In this document: positions 9,140-18,010 of the stretch, piece after piece
Position numbering within the stretch: the first letter of the stretch is position 1
How the letters are laid out: the number at the start of each line of letters is the position of its first letter
Notes under the pieces: generated by a model
The model's database searches: none
What the model was told of the DNA's origin: nothing
What the model saw: only the letters and a program-made list of their open reading frames with translations
Program-made: the position numbers and the translations under genes
Source: Novosphingobium sp. PC22D
GTDB taxonomy: Bacteria > Pseudomonadota > Alphaproteobacteria > Sphingomonadales > Sphingomonadaceae
Length of the DNA stretch: 64,000 nt
Reading direction: 5' to 3'
Assembly: GCF_002556635.1 (NCBI RefSeq)
Contig: NZ_MWMO01000001.1
Span: 186,001 to 250,000 of the forward strand

Positions 9140-10717
9140 TCAGCCCAGCACGATCGTCTCGGTCGGCGCGAGCGACGCGATGAAGCCCGCGTCGTGGCTG
9201 ACACACACGATCGCGCCGTCGTAGCCGCGCAGCGCCGCCTCGAGCATTTCGAGCGCGGCGACGTCGAGGTGGTTGCTGGGCTCGTCGAGCACCAGCAGTT
9301 GCGGCGGCTCGGCGCGCGAGAACAGGCCCGCCAGCGCCAGCCGCACGCGCTCGCCGCCCGAGAGCGAGGCCACCTCGCGCTCGGCCCAGGCATTGCGGAA
9401 GCCGTAGGCCGCCAGCGCGGCGCGGGCCTGGTTGGCGTCGAGTTCGGGCGCGAGGCGGCGCAGGCTTTCGAGCACGGTGCCGCCTGAGCCGAGCAGCGCG
9501 AGCTCCTGATCGAGCAGCGCGATCCGGCCCGGCTCGCGGCGCACGTCTCCCGAAGTCGGCGCTTCCTCGCCGACGAGGATGCGCACAAGGCTCGTCTTTC
9601 CCGACCCGTTGGGGCCGGCAATCGCGATCCGCGCGGGGCCGCGCACGGTTACGTCGATCGGGCCGAACAAGCGCCGTGCGCCGCGCTCGCAAGTGATCGC
9701 GCGCGCCTCGACCAGCACCCGGTTGGCGGACAAGCCGCTCGGCGGCAGGGCGATGCGGATCGGATCGAGCACTTCGACGCGACCGCGCGCGTCCGCCAGA
9801 TCCTCCTCGGCGCGGGCGACGCTTTCGCCGCCCTTCGTCTCGATGCGCCCGGCGGTGGCCTCGGCCCGCCGCTTCCTTGCGCCGAGCAGGATCTTTGGCT
9901 CGCTGCGGCTGGCGGCGACGCGGCGGCCCTTGGCTTCGCGGTGTGCCTGCTTTTCGGTCTCGCGCTGTTTTTCGCGCCGCGCGCGCGCCAGCGCCTGCTC
10001 ACCCCGGTCGAGCGCCCTGGCGGCGCGCTCGCGCTCGGCCTCGCGCCGTTCGGCAAAGGCCTCCCAGCCGCCGCCGACGCGGTGCACGCCGACGCGGGTC
10101 AGTTCGACGATCGCATCCATGTCGGAGAGCAGCGCGCGGTCATGGCTCGCGACGACGGCGGCGCCGTTCCATCCGGCGAGGAGTGCAGCGACCGCCTCGC
10201 GGCCCGCGGCATCGAGATTGTTGGTCGGCTCGTCGAGCAGGAGCACTTCGGGGTCCTCGAGCAGCATCCCCGCCAGCATCATGCGCGTGCGCTCGCCGCC
10301 GCTCAGCGTCGCGAGCGGGCGCGCCGGATCGATCGCGGCGAGCCCGGCGGAGGCGGACGCGGCATCGAGGCGGGACGCGAGCGTCCAGTCGGCGCGGTCG
10401 AGATCGTCGTCGCGCGGTGCACCAGCCTCGATGCGGTCGAGCCGTGCGAGATCTTCCGCCACGCCGAGGGCATCGGCGACCGTCGCATCCCGCGCGCGGG
10501 GCAGTTGCCGCAGCATCGCGATGCGGGCGTTGCCGGCGATCGAGCCCGCGGCGAGCGGATGCTCGCCAGCGATCGCGCGCAGCAGCGTGGACTTGCCCGA
10601 GCCGTTGCGGCCGACGAGGCCCAGCCGCTCGCGGCCGAGCGAGACCGTCAGATCGGAGAACAGCAAGGTACCGTCGGGCGCGGCGCAGGCGACGCGGTCG
10701 AGAGTCAACAATGTCAT
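9140..10717 (-). CDS. ABC-F family ATPase (tandem ABC domains, no membrane domain)
   Basis: A 525-residue protein with two ABC ATPase domains in one chain and no membrane helices. Domain 1 has GRNGSGKST, LSGGERTRM and LLLDEPTNNLD. Domain 2 has GPNGSGKTS, LSGGERVRL and LVLDEPSNHLD. Between them is a charged Arg/Glu/Ala-rich linker (about residues 215-320), matching the interdomain linker by which ABC-F proteins reach into the ribosomal E/P-site region. ABC-F members are translation factors, some giving ribosome-antibiotic protection. The subgroup cannot be fixed from sequence alone. Confidence 0.92.
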   Translation of the reverse strand: MTLLTLDRVACAAPDGTLLFSDLTVSLGRERLGLVGRNGSGKSTLLRAIAGEHPLAAGSIAGNARIAMLRQLPRARDATVADALGVAEDLARLDRIEAGAPRDDDLDRADWTLASRLDAASASAGLAAIDPARPLATLSGGERTRMMLAGMLLEDPEVLLLDEPTNNLDAAGREAVAALLAGWNGAAVVASHDRALLSDMDAIVELTRVGVHRVGGGWEAFAERREAERERAARALDRGEQALARARREKQRETEKQAHREAKGRRVAASRSEPKILLGARKRRAEATAGRIETKGGESVARAEEDLADARGRVEVLDPIRIALPPSGLSANRVLVEARAITCERGARRLFGPIDVTVRGPARIAIAGPNGSGKTSLVRILVGEEAPTSGDVRREPGRIALLDQELALLGSGGTVLESLRRLAPELDANQARAALAAYGFRNAWAEREVASLSGGERVRLALAGLFSRAEPPQLLVLDEPSNHLDVAALEMLEAALRGYDGAIVCVSHDAGFIASLAPTETIVLG

Positions 10718-10840
10718 GGGAACACCGGCAGATAGCGTGAACGAAAGGGTTGCTATGTGCTCAGGTGTTCATCGGACTCTGCTACAGGCCTCTTAGGGAC
10801 GGGGTTCTTGCCCCATACGGTTTTCGGGCGGGCGCGACAA

Positions 10841-10870
10841 GGCCCGCGAAGTATCGCGGCTTCGCGGGCC
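10841..10870 (-). terminator. 11-bp perfect hairpin after the CDC48-like gene
   Basis: GGCCCGCGAAG (10841-10851) and CTTCGCGGGCC (10860-10870) form a perfect 11-bp inverted repeat with an 8-base loop. It lies 36 bases past the stop of the minus-strand AAA ATPase gene. Only TT follows the stem on the minus strand, so termination strength is uncertain. Confidence 0.6.
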
Positions 10871-10905
10871 CCTCGCTTGGCGCCGGTGGTCCGACCGGCG
10901 CCGGA

Positions 10906-13221
10906 TCAGTCGCCGTGCTTCTTGTCGCGCGTCGATTCGACCATGCCGGGCGCGATGAAGCCGATCGGCTCGACCGCCATGGCGCGCTTTTTCAGCTCGC
11001 CCTTCATCTTGGCGTATTCGGCCTCCATCTCGGGCGTCACCGTCGCGCGGCTGTCCTCGAGCGCTTCCTCGAAGTCCTCGCGCGAGACGTTGGCAACCTC
11101 GGCACCGCGCTTGCGGATCGCGATCAGGCCGGCGCGGCGGACCACGTCTTCCAGATCGGCCCCGGTGAAGCGCTCGGTGCGCGCGGCGATGTCCGCGAGC
11201 GAGACGTCGTCGGCCAGCGGCATCTTGCCCGTATGGATGCCCAGGATGTGCTCGCGGCCCTTCTCGTCGGGCGTGCCGACGTAGACCAACTCGTCGAAGC
11301 GGCCTGGGCGCAGCAGTGCGGGATCGAGCAGTGCCGGGCGATTGGTCGCACCCACCAGCACCACCGACTGCAGTTCCTCCATGCCGTCCATCTCGGTAAG
11401 CAGCGTGTTGACCACGCGCGCGGTGACTTGCGGCTCGCCCATCGACCCGCCCGAGCCGCGCGCGGGCACGAGGCTGTCGATCTCGTCGATGAAGATCACG
11501 CAGGGCGCGACTTGCCGGGCGCGGGCGAACAGGCGCGCGATCTGCTGCTCGCTCTCGCCGTACCACTTCGACAGCAGATCGGACGACTTGATCGAGATGA
11601 AGTTCGCCTCGGCCTCCTTGGCGACGGCCTTGGCGAGCAGCGTCTTGCCGGTGCCTGGGGGTCCGTAGAGCAGGAAGCCCTTGGCGGGCCGAATGCCCAG
11701 CTTGTGGAAGCTCTCCGGGTTCTTGAGCGGCAGCTCGATGCCTTCCTTGAGCTTCATCTGCGCGTCGTCGAGCCCGCCGATGTCGGCCCAGCCGATGCTC
11801 GGCATCTGCACCATGACCTCGCGCATCGCCGAAGGCTGCACGCGCTTGAGCGCCTCGACGAAATCGTTGCGTTCGACCGAGAGGCTTTCGAGGACCTCGG
11901 GCGGAATCGTGCGTTCCTCGAAGTCGATCTGCGGCATGATCCGGCGCACCGCCTCGATCGCCGCCTCGCGCGCGAGCGCGGCGATGTCCGCGCCGACGAA
12001 GCCATGGGTCGTGCGTGCCAGTTCCTTGAGATCGACGTCGGGGCCGAGCGGCATGCCGCGCGTGTGGATCGCGAAGATCTCGCGCCGGCCGCTCTCGTCG
12101 GGCACGCCGACGATGATCTCGCGGTCGAAGCGGCCGGGACGGCGCAGCGCCTCGTCAATGGCGTCGGGCCGGTTGGTGGCGGCGATGACGACGACGTTGG
12201 CGCGGCTGTTGAGGCCGTCCATCAGCGTGAGGAGCTGGGCAACGAGCCGCTTTTCGGCCTCGCCATGGACCTGGTCGCGCTTGGGCGCGATCGAATCGAT
12301 CTCGTCGATGAAGATGATGGCCGGGCTCGACTTGGCCGCCTCGTCGAAGACCTCGCGCAGCGCCTTCTCGCTCTCGCCATAGCCCGAACCCATGATCTCG
12401 GGCCCGTTGATCAGCAGGAAGTTGGCGTCGCTTTCGTTGGCGACGGCCTGCGCCAGCCGCGTCTTGCCGGTTCCCGGCGGGCCGTGGAGCAGCACGCCCT
12501 TGGGCGGATCGACGCCGAGGCGCGTGAACAGCTCGGGATAGCGCAGCGGCAGTTCGACCATCTCGCGCAGCGCCTTGATGGTCTCGGACATGCCGCCGAC
12601 GTCGTCGTAGTTGATGTCGCCGCGCGGCCCCAGCGCTTCCTCGAAGACCTCGCGCAGCTCGACCTCGGTGTTCTCGTCGATATGGACGATGCCCTTGGGG
12701 GTGGTCGAGACGACGTTGAGGCGGATCTGGGTGAGCGCGTAGGCGGGTGCGTTGAACATGCGCCGGAGCTGCGGCGGGATGTCGGCGACCTGCTGCTGGC
12801 CGGTGGTGGCGACGAGATCGCCCTGGACCATCGGCCGCCCGGCGAAATTGCGCTTGAGCGCGATGGTCGGCCCCTGGAGGCGCATCTGGCGGTGCGCGGG
12901 CGCGAAGACGACGCGTTGCGCGGGGCGCGATTCGGCCTTGCGCACCTTGACGTGTTCGCCCGAGCCGACCTCGGCGTTGCCGCGCTGGAGGCCATCGAGG
13001 CGGATGACCTGGAGTTCCTCGTCCTCGGGATAGGCGAGCATGGCTCGGGCCACGGTCATCTGCTTGCCCGTGATCTCGAGCGTGTCGCCCTCGAGCGCGC
13101 CCAATGCGGACATCGAGGCGCGCGAAAGGCGCGCGATGCCGCGGCCGCTTTCTTCCTGTCGGGCCGCTGCGACCTGCAGCTTGATGGAACGTGTTTCGAT
13201 GTCGGTGGCGGCGTCAGCCAT
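10906..13221 (-). CDS. CDC48/VCP-like double AAA ATPase
   Basis: A 771-residue protein with the Cdc48/p97 layout: an N-domain (about 1-200, beginning [20 protein letters not shown]), then D1 with GPPGTGKTR (Lys253) and [14 protein letters not shown], then D2 with GPPGTGKTL (Lys526) and [15 protein letters not shown]. Arginine-finger regions ([17 protein letters not shown]) are present in both rings. p97/Cdc48 proteins are hexameric unfoldases. Bacterial members occur in sphingomonads and a few other groups and their substrates are poorly known. The start at 13221 is chosen over a further upstream ATG because GGGAAGGAAG precedes it. Confidence 0.95.
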   Translation of the reverse strand: MADAATDIETRSIKLQVAAARQEESGRGIARLSRASMSALGALEGDTLEITGKQMTVARAMLAYPEDEELQVIRLDGLQRGNAEVGSGEHVKVRKAESRPAQRVVFAPAHRQMRLQGPTIALKRNFAGRPMVQGDLVATTGQQQVADIPPQLRRMFNAPAYALTQIRLNVVSTTPKGIVHIDENTEVELREVFEEALGPRGDINYDDVGGMSETIKALREMVELPLRYPELFTRLGVDPPKGVLLHGPPGTGKTRLAQAVANESDANFLLINGPEIMGSGYGESEKALREVFDEAAKSSPAIIFIDEIDSIAPKRDQVHGEAEKRLVAQLLTLMDGLNSRANVVVIAATNRPDAIDEALRRPGRFDREIIVGVPDESGRREIFAIHTRGMPLGPDVDLKELARTTHGFVGADIAALAREAAIEAVRRIMPQIDFEERTIPPEVLESLSVERNDFVEALKRVQPSAMREVMVQMPSIGWADIGGLDDAQMKLKEGIELPLKNPESFHKLGIRPAKGFLLYGPPGTGKTLLAKAVAKEAEANFISIKSSDLLSKWYGESEQQIARLFARARQVAPCVIFIDEIDSLVPARGSGGSMGEPQVTARVVNTLLTEMDGMEELQSVVLVGATNRPALLDPALLRPGRFDELVYVGTPDEKGREHILGIHTGKMPLADDVSLADIAARTERFTGADLEDVVRRAGLIAIRKRGAEVANVSREDFEEALEDSRATVTPEMEAEYAKMKGELKKRAMAVEPIGFIAPGMVESTRDKKHGD

Positions 13222-13355
13222 GCGCTTCCTTCCCGTTACCTGCCCCTGCGGGGACGCGGTTGGCACCTGCGAAGCTAGGTACTGGGCCGGAGGATTTCAA
13301 AGGGGGGATGGACCCGCTGTCGGCATCGCAACGCGGACGCGCTCCCCGCACCGCG

Positions 13356-13388
13356 AAAAAAAGCGGCCCGGTCGTTGCCGACCGGGCC
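13356..13388 (-). terminator. Strong intrinsic terminator without a protein gene in front of it
   Basis: GGCCCGGTCG (13365-13374) and CGACCGGGCC (13379-13388) pair perfectly over 10 bp around TTGC. On the minus strand the stem is followed by GC and seven T residues (13362-13356). The nearest minus-strand gene ends about 295 bases upstream and has its own hairpin, so this terminator ends another transcript. Confidence 0.9.
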
Positions 13389-13430
13389 CTGGAAGTTTTG
13401 GGAGAGGATGCCTGAAAGGCAGTTTCTGTA
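13356..13430 (-). ncRNA. Candidate small RNA (or attenuated leader) upstream of the AAA ATPase gene
   Basis: On the minus strand a short hairpin (TGCCT-TTC-AGGCA, 13408-13420) is followed by an unpaired C/U-rich stretch, TCCTCTCCC (13401-13409 region), and then the strong terminator. An unpaired anti-Shine-Dalgarno-like patch between hairpins recalls the CCUCCUCCC-loop small RNAs of other alphaproteobacteria. The 5' end is uncertain. A near-consensus -10, TATACT (13517-13512 on the minus strand), would start it near 13505 and give about 150 nt; a weaker promoter would start it near 13422. It could instead be a terminated leader of the AAA ATPase mRNA. Confidence 0.4.
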
Positions 13431-13484
13431 TGACTCAAGCCCGATTTTTGTGCAAGTGCGAAATGCTCATAGACCCGTGTAAAA

Positions 13485-13513
13485 TTGACAATCGATTCAG
13501 GTTTTTATCTAAG
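13485..13513 (+). promoter_or_regulatory. Candidate plus-strand promoter with consensus -35
   Basis: TTGACA (13485-13490), a 17-base spacer, then TCTAAG (13508-13513). The -35 is perfect and the -10 has four of six matches, within an AT-rich patch. It would read rightward into a region with no plus-strand gene until 14627, so its target is unclear. Confidence 0.3.
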
Positions 13514-13630
13514 TATATGATTTTTAAACGAGAAAAATTGAAAGGCCCGGTTCGTTGCCCAAGGCGAAACGTGACCGGCGGCGCGCGGTCTGTGCAAGAA
13601 TCGGCATAATTGCGCTGCAGTGCACCAAGG

Positions 13631-13665
13631 CGCGGCCCGATCCGGCTGTCCGGATCGGCGCCGCG
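13631..13665 (-). terminator. Hairpin after the universal stress protein gene
   Basis: CCGATCCGG (13637-13645) and CCGGATCGG (13650-13658) pair perfectly around CTGT, with an outer CGCGG/CCGCG extension across a small internal loop. It starts 18 bases past the stop codon. There is no T-run on the minus strand, so termination is probable but not certain. Confidence 0.55.
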
Positions 13666-13682
13666 AGCCGCTTCGAAGAAAC

Positions 13683-14465
13683 TCAGTGTGCCATCAACAG
13701 CGCGAGATCGCCTTCCTTTCCGAGGAAATAGGCGGTGACGCCGCCGAACAGGAACTCACGCATGCGGCTCTTGCCGTACGCGCCCATGACAAGCAGTTGC
13801 GCGCCGCTCTTTGCCACCGCGACTTCGAGCGTTTCCTCGGTCGAACCCCGCCGGGCCAGTTCCTCGAGTTCGGCATGAATGCCGTGGCGAGAGAGATAGC
13901 GCAGGGCGTCGGTCGCGGGGAAGCCACCGGTCTTCTCGGTGATGGTGACCATCTCCACCGAATCGCACAGCGTCAGGATCGGCAGCGCGCAACGCAGCGC
14001 GAAGGCTGCTTCCTCGCCGCCGTCCCAGCCGATGCAGGCCTTGGCGAGAGGGAAGGATAGCGGCGCGTCATCGGCGATCATCAGCACCGGAGTGCGCGCC
14101 GTGAGCGCGAGATCGCCGGCGATCTCGCTTCCCCCGGAGACCACGACGACATCGGCAAAGCGGGCCGCGTCCGCCAGCGAAGTGACCAGATCGCCTTCGG
14201 TGCAAACGACGTCGTACGCCACGTCCTCGCGCGCCAGGCGCGTCTCGACCGCCTTGGCCTGGGTATCGCGCTCGTCGCGCGCCCGGTCGATGACTTCGGA
14301 AACGACATAGCTGCTGCCCAGCGGGTCCATCACGATGTTCGCGGTCATCGCCATGTTGACGAGCGCGGTCACATGGCCGCTCGTCGCGCGGGCGAGGTTG
14401 AGCGCGGTCTCCAGGCGGGCGTCGAACCCGGCTCCGGCTTCGGCACTGAAGAGGATCGATTTCAT
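13683..14465 (-). CDS. Universal stress protein (UspA family)
   Basis: A 260-residue protein long enough for two Usp-like halves. The N-terminal half begins MKSILFSAEAGAGFDARLETALNLARATSGHVTALVN. The C-terminal half carries VMGAYGKSRMREFLFGGVTAYFL, resembling the Usp ATP-binding signature G-x2-G-x9-G-(S/T), with Gly-Val-Thr at its end. Usp proteins are cytoplasmic and respond to starvation and other stress. I use the ATG at 14465 because AAAAAGGAG precedes it; an upstream in-frame start would add 45 unlikely residues. Confidence 0.88.
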   Translation of the reverse strand: MKSILFSAEAGAGFDARLETALNLARATSGHVTALVNMAMTANIVMDPLGSSYVVSEVIDRARDERDTQAKAVETRLAREDVAYDVVCTEGDLVTSLADAARFADVVVVSGGSEIAGDLALTARTPVLMIADDAPLSFPLAKACIGWDGGEEAAFALRCALPILTLCDSVEMVTITEKTGGFPATDALRYLSRHGIHAELEELARRGSTEETLEVAVAKSGAQLLVMGAYGKSRMREFLFGGVTAYFLGKEGDLALLMAH

Positions 14466-14626
14466 AGCTGCTCTCCTTTTTGAACATTCATAGCGAACAG
14501 GGCGGCAGGGTCCATGACACTCGTCAATTCCGCCGGATTTGTGAACTGGACCGTAAGCCCCGCATTGCGCTATCCGGCATCCGCTGTTGCAAAGCAGCAT
14601 AGTCTTTGGCCGAGGAGAGGACCTGA

Positions 14627-15346
14627 ATGAACAAGATTTATCCGGACGCCGCCGCTGCGCTGGACGGCCTGTTGCGCGATGGATTGCTCGTCGCCGCGGG
14701 CGGATTCGGTCTCTGCGGCATCCCCGAGCGGCTGCTCGACGCGGTGCGCGACAGCGGCGTCAAGGACCTCACCTTCGCCTCGAACAACGCCGGGATCGAC
14801 AACGAGGGGATCGGCAAGCTGCTGCGCACCAAGCAGGTCAAGAAGATGATCTCGAGCTACGTCGGCGAGAACAAGGAGTTCGAGCGCCAGTTCCTCGCGG
14901 GCGAGCTTGAAGTCGAGTTCTGCCCCCAGGGCACGCTTGCCGAGCGCATGCGCGCCGGCGGTGCGGGCATTCCCGGGTTCTATACCAAGACCGGCGTCGG
15001 CACCCAGGTCGCCGAGGGCAAGGAAGTGAAGGTGTTCGAGGGCCGCAACGGCCCGGAGGAATACATTCTCGAGGAAGGCATCTTCGCCGATCTCAGCCTC
15101 GTGAAGGCGTGGAAGGCGGACGAGACCGGTAACGTCGTGTTCCGCAAGACCGCGCGCAACTTCAACGTGCCGGCCGCCACCTGCGGCAAGGTCTGCGTGG
15201 TCGAGGTCGAGGAAGTGGTGCCCACCGGTTCGCTCGATCCCGACTGCATTCACCTGCCGGGCGTCTACGTCCAGCGGATCATCGTGGGCGCGCCCTACGA
15301 CAAGAAGATCGAATTCACGACCACGCGCGAGAGGGAGGCCGCATAA
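14627..15346 (+). CDS. scoA: 3-oxoacid CoA-transferase subunit A
   Basis: A 239-residue protein of normal length for the alpha subunit of succinyl-CoA:3-ketoacid CoA-transferase. It has the glycine-rich [12 protein letters not shown] motif, then [19 protein letters not shown] and [29 protein letters not shown], all typical of family I CoA-transferases. It activates acetoacetate with succinyl-CoA in ketone-body and polyhydroxybutyrate breakdown. The start codon is preceded by GGAGAGGACC. It overlaps scoB by one base (TAATG). Confidence 0.93.
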   Translation: MNKIYPDAAAALDGLLRDGLLVAAGGFGLCGIPERLLDAVRDSGVKDLTFASNNAGIDNEGIGKLLRTKQVKKMISSYVGENKEFERQFLAGELEVEFCPQGTLAERMRAGGAGIPGFYTKTGVGTQVAEGKEVKVFEGRNGPEEYILEEGIFADLSLVKAWKADETGNVVFRKTARNFNVPAATCGKVCVVEVEEVVPTGSLDPDCIHLPGVYVQRIIVGAPYDKKIEFTTTREREAA

Positions 15347-15981
15347 TGCCCTGGGACCGGAATCAGATGGCCGCGCGCGCGGCCAAGGAACTCGAAGACG
15401 GCTTCTACGTGAACCTCGGCATCGGCATTCCCACGCTGGTGGCGAACTACGTGCCGGAGGACATCACCGTCACGCTCCAGTCGGAGAACGGCATGCTCGG
15501 CATCGGTCCGTTCCCCTATCCCGAGGACGTCGATCCTGACCTGATCAACGCGGGCAAGCAGACGATCAGCGAACTGCCGCGTTCGGCCTACTTCGATTCG
15601 GCGCAGAGCTTCGGCATGATCCGCGGCGGCCATATCGACGTCGCCGTGCTCGGCGCGATGGAAGTGGCCGAGAACGGCGACATCGCCAACTGGATGATCC
15701 CCGGCAAGATGATCAAGGGCATGGGCGGCGCGATGGATCTCGTCGCCGGCGTCAAGAAGATCATCGTCGTCATGGAGCACACCAGCAAGAGCGGCGATCC
15801 CAAGTTCATTCCCGAATGCACGCTGCCGCTGACCGGCAAGAACGTGATCGACATGATCGTGACCGATCTGTGCGTGTTCCAGCGCCCGGACCACGATTCG
15901 CCGTTCCGGCTGGTCGAACTGGCGCCCGAGGTGACCGCCGAGGAAGTCGCGGCCAAGACGACGGCGCACTATCTGGCGTGA
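15346..15981 (+). CDS. scoB: 3-oxoacid CoA-transferase subunit B
   Basis: A 211-residue beta subunit. [10 protein letters not shown] near residue 45 contains the catalytic glutamate that forms the glutamyl-CoA thioester; [13 protein letters not shown] and [14 protein letters not shown] are also family signatures. It joins subunit A to form the active enzyme. The one-base overlap of start and stop suggests translational coupling. Substrate preference (acetoacetate or another 3-oxoacid) is inferred from overall similarity. Confidence 0.93.
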   Translation: MPWDRNQMAARAAKELEDGFYVNLGIGIPTLVANYVPEDITVTLQSENGMLGIGPFPYPEDVDPDLINAGKQTISELPRSAYFDSAQSFGMIRGGHIDVAVLGAMEVAENGDIANWMIPGKMIKGMGGAMDLVAGVKKIIVVMEHTSKSGDPKFIPECTLPLTGKNVIDMIVTDLCVFQRPDHDSPFRLVELAPEVTAEEVAAKTTAHYLA

Positions 15982-15994
15982 CGCGCGGGCGCGT

Positions 15995-16044
15995 CGCTTC
16001 GGTGCCGACGGAACCGAAGCGGCGGCTTGCGGCCCCCCGGGCCG
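15995..16044 (+). terminator. Two consecutive hairpins after scoB
   Basis: CGCTTCGGT (15995-16003) pairs perfectly with ACCGAAGCG (16013-16021). A second stem, GCGGCCC with GGGCCGC, follows a few bases later. There are no T-runs. They lie between scoAB and the next gene and may slow or end transcription. Confidence 0.4.
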
Positions 16045-16088
16045 CGCCGCATAACCGGCAGGACAGACTCGCAACGGGAGACGATCCA

Positions 16089-16634
16089 ATGGCCGACATC
16101 GGCGCAATTCCGCTGACCCGCATCGACGGCGCCACCGACAGCCTCGCCCGGCATCAGGGCAAGGTCCTGCTGGTGGTGAACGTCGCCTCGAAATGCGGCC
16201 TCACGCCGCAGTACGAGGGGCTCGAGAAGCTCTACCAGGCCTACAAGGACAAGGGCTTCGAAGTGCTCGGCTTTCCCGCCAACGACTTCGGCGGCCAGGA
16301 ACCCGGCACGCACGAGGAGATCGTCGAGTTCTGCCAGGCGAACTACGGCGTCTCGTTTCCGCTCTTTGCCAAGGCCCCGGTCTCGGGCGCGGACAAGCAG
16401 CCGCTCTATGCCGAACTGACCGGCGCGATCCCCACCAAGCAGGGCGACGTCGAGGGCATGAAGGAGAGGTTTCGCGGCTACGGCATGACGCCGAACGACG
16501 ATCCCGAGGTGCTGTGGAACTTCGAGAAGTTCCTGATCGCCAAGGACGGCACGGTCGCCGCGCGCTTCGCGCCGGGCACCGCGCCCGACGATCCGGCGCT
16601 CGTCTCCGCGATCGAGAGCGAACTGGCCAAGTAG
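16089..16634 (+). CDS. Glutathione peroxidase family protein
   Basis: A 181-residue thioredoxin-fold peroxidase. The active-site segment NVASKCGLTPQ has Cys36 (cysteine, not selenocysteine), followed by GFPANDFGGQEPG with the partner Gln and WNFEKFLIAKDG with the partner Trp. It reduces hydrogen or lipid peroxides using glutathione or thioredoxin. There is no signal peptide, so it should be cytoplasmic. The ATG at 16089 follows CGGGAGACG. It ends just before a bidirectional terminator shared with metK. Confidence 0.93.
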   Translation: MADIGAIPLTRIDGATDSLARHQGKVLLVVNVASKCGLTPQYEGLEKLYQAYKDKGFEVLGFPANDFGGQEPGTHEEIVEFCQANYGVSFPLFAKAPVSGADKQPLYAELTGAIPTKQGDVEGMKERFRGYGMTPNDDPEVLWNFEKFLIAKDGTVAARFAPGTAPDDPALVSAIESELAK

Positions 16635-16654
16635 TCCGGGCCAGGCTCGCAACG

Positions 16655-16690
16655 AAAAAGGGGCGCCGGTTCGAACCGGCGCCCCTTTTT
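16655..16690. terminator. Bidirectional intrinsic terminator between the peroxidase gene and metK
   Basis: A 36-base perfect palindrome: A5 plus GGGGCGCCGGT, the centre TCGA, then the complement ending in T5. It is symmetrical, so each strand sees a GC stem followed by a T-run. It sits exactly between two convergent genes. Confidence 0.95.
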
Positions 16691-16712
16691 CGTTTTCGCG
16701 TATCGCGTCGCC

Positions 16713-17963
<1,251 letters not shown>

Positions 17964-17978
17964 TGGCTCACCATTCAT

Positions 17979-17994
17979 ATAAAGATTTCTTTAT
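17979..17994 (-). promoter_or_regulatory. Operator-like palindrome in front of metK
   Basis: ATAAAGA and TCTTTAT form a perfect 7-bp inverted repeat separated by 2 bases, AT-rich in a GC-rich context, 16-31 bases upstream of the metK start. The size and symmetry suit a dimeric ArsR-type repressor. In proteobacteria the ArsR-family regulator SahR controls metK and other SAM-cycle genes, so this is a candidate SahR-type site. I cannot check the motif here. Confidence 0.5.
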
Positions 17995-18010
17995 GTGCTT
18001 GGCGGAGCGT

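Larger units (their letters stand above)
13222..13682. other. 461-base gene-free region with an AT-rich core and two strong hairpins
   Basis: This gap separates the AAA ATPase and universal stress genes, both on the minus strand. It holds a strong minus-strand intrinsic terminator at 13356-13388, an AT-rich core at about 13440-13545 that stands out from the GC-rich surroundings, promoter-like elements on both strands, and a second hairpin at 13631-13665. No conserved protein is encoded. See the ncRNA, promoter and terminator entries. Confidence 0.6.

Noticed and set aside
10750-13278. 842-codon open frame antisense to the CDC48-like gene
   Set aside because: Same shadow effect; the product has no family features and the sense gene is intact.
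13409-13483. 24-codon plus-strand ORF beginning ATGCCTGAAAGG after GGGAGAGG
   Set aside because: The purine-rich stretch touches the ATG with no spacing, and it is the reverse complement of the C/U-rich patch in the candidate small RNA.
16655-16690. tRNA-like T-arm (GGTTCGAACC)
   Set aside because: The motif is the centre of a perfect terminator palindrome; no acceptor, D or anticodon arms exist around it.
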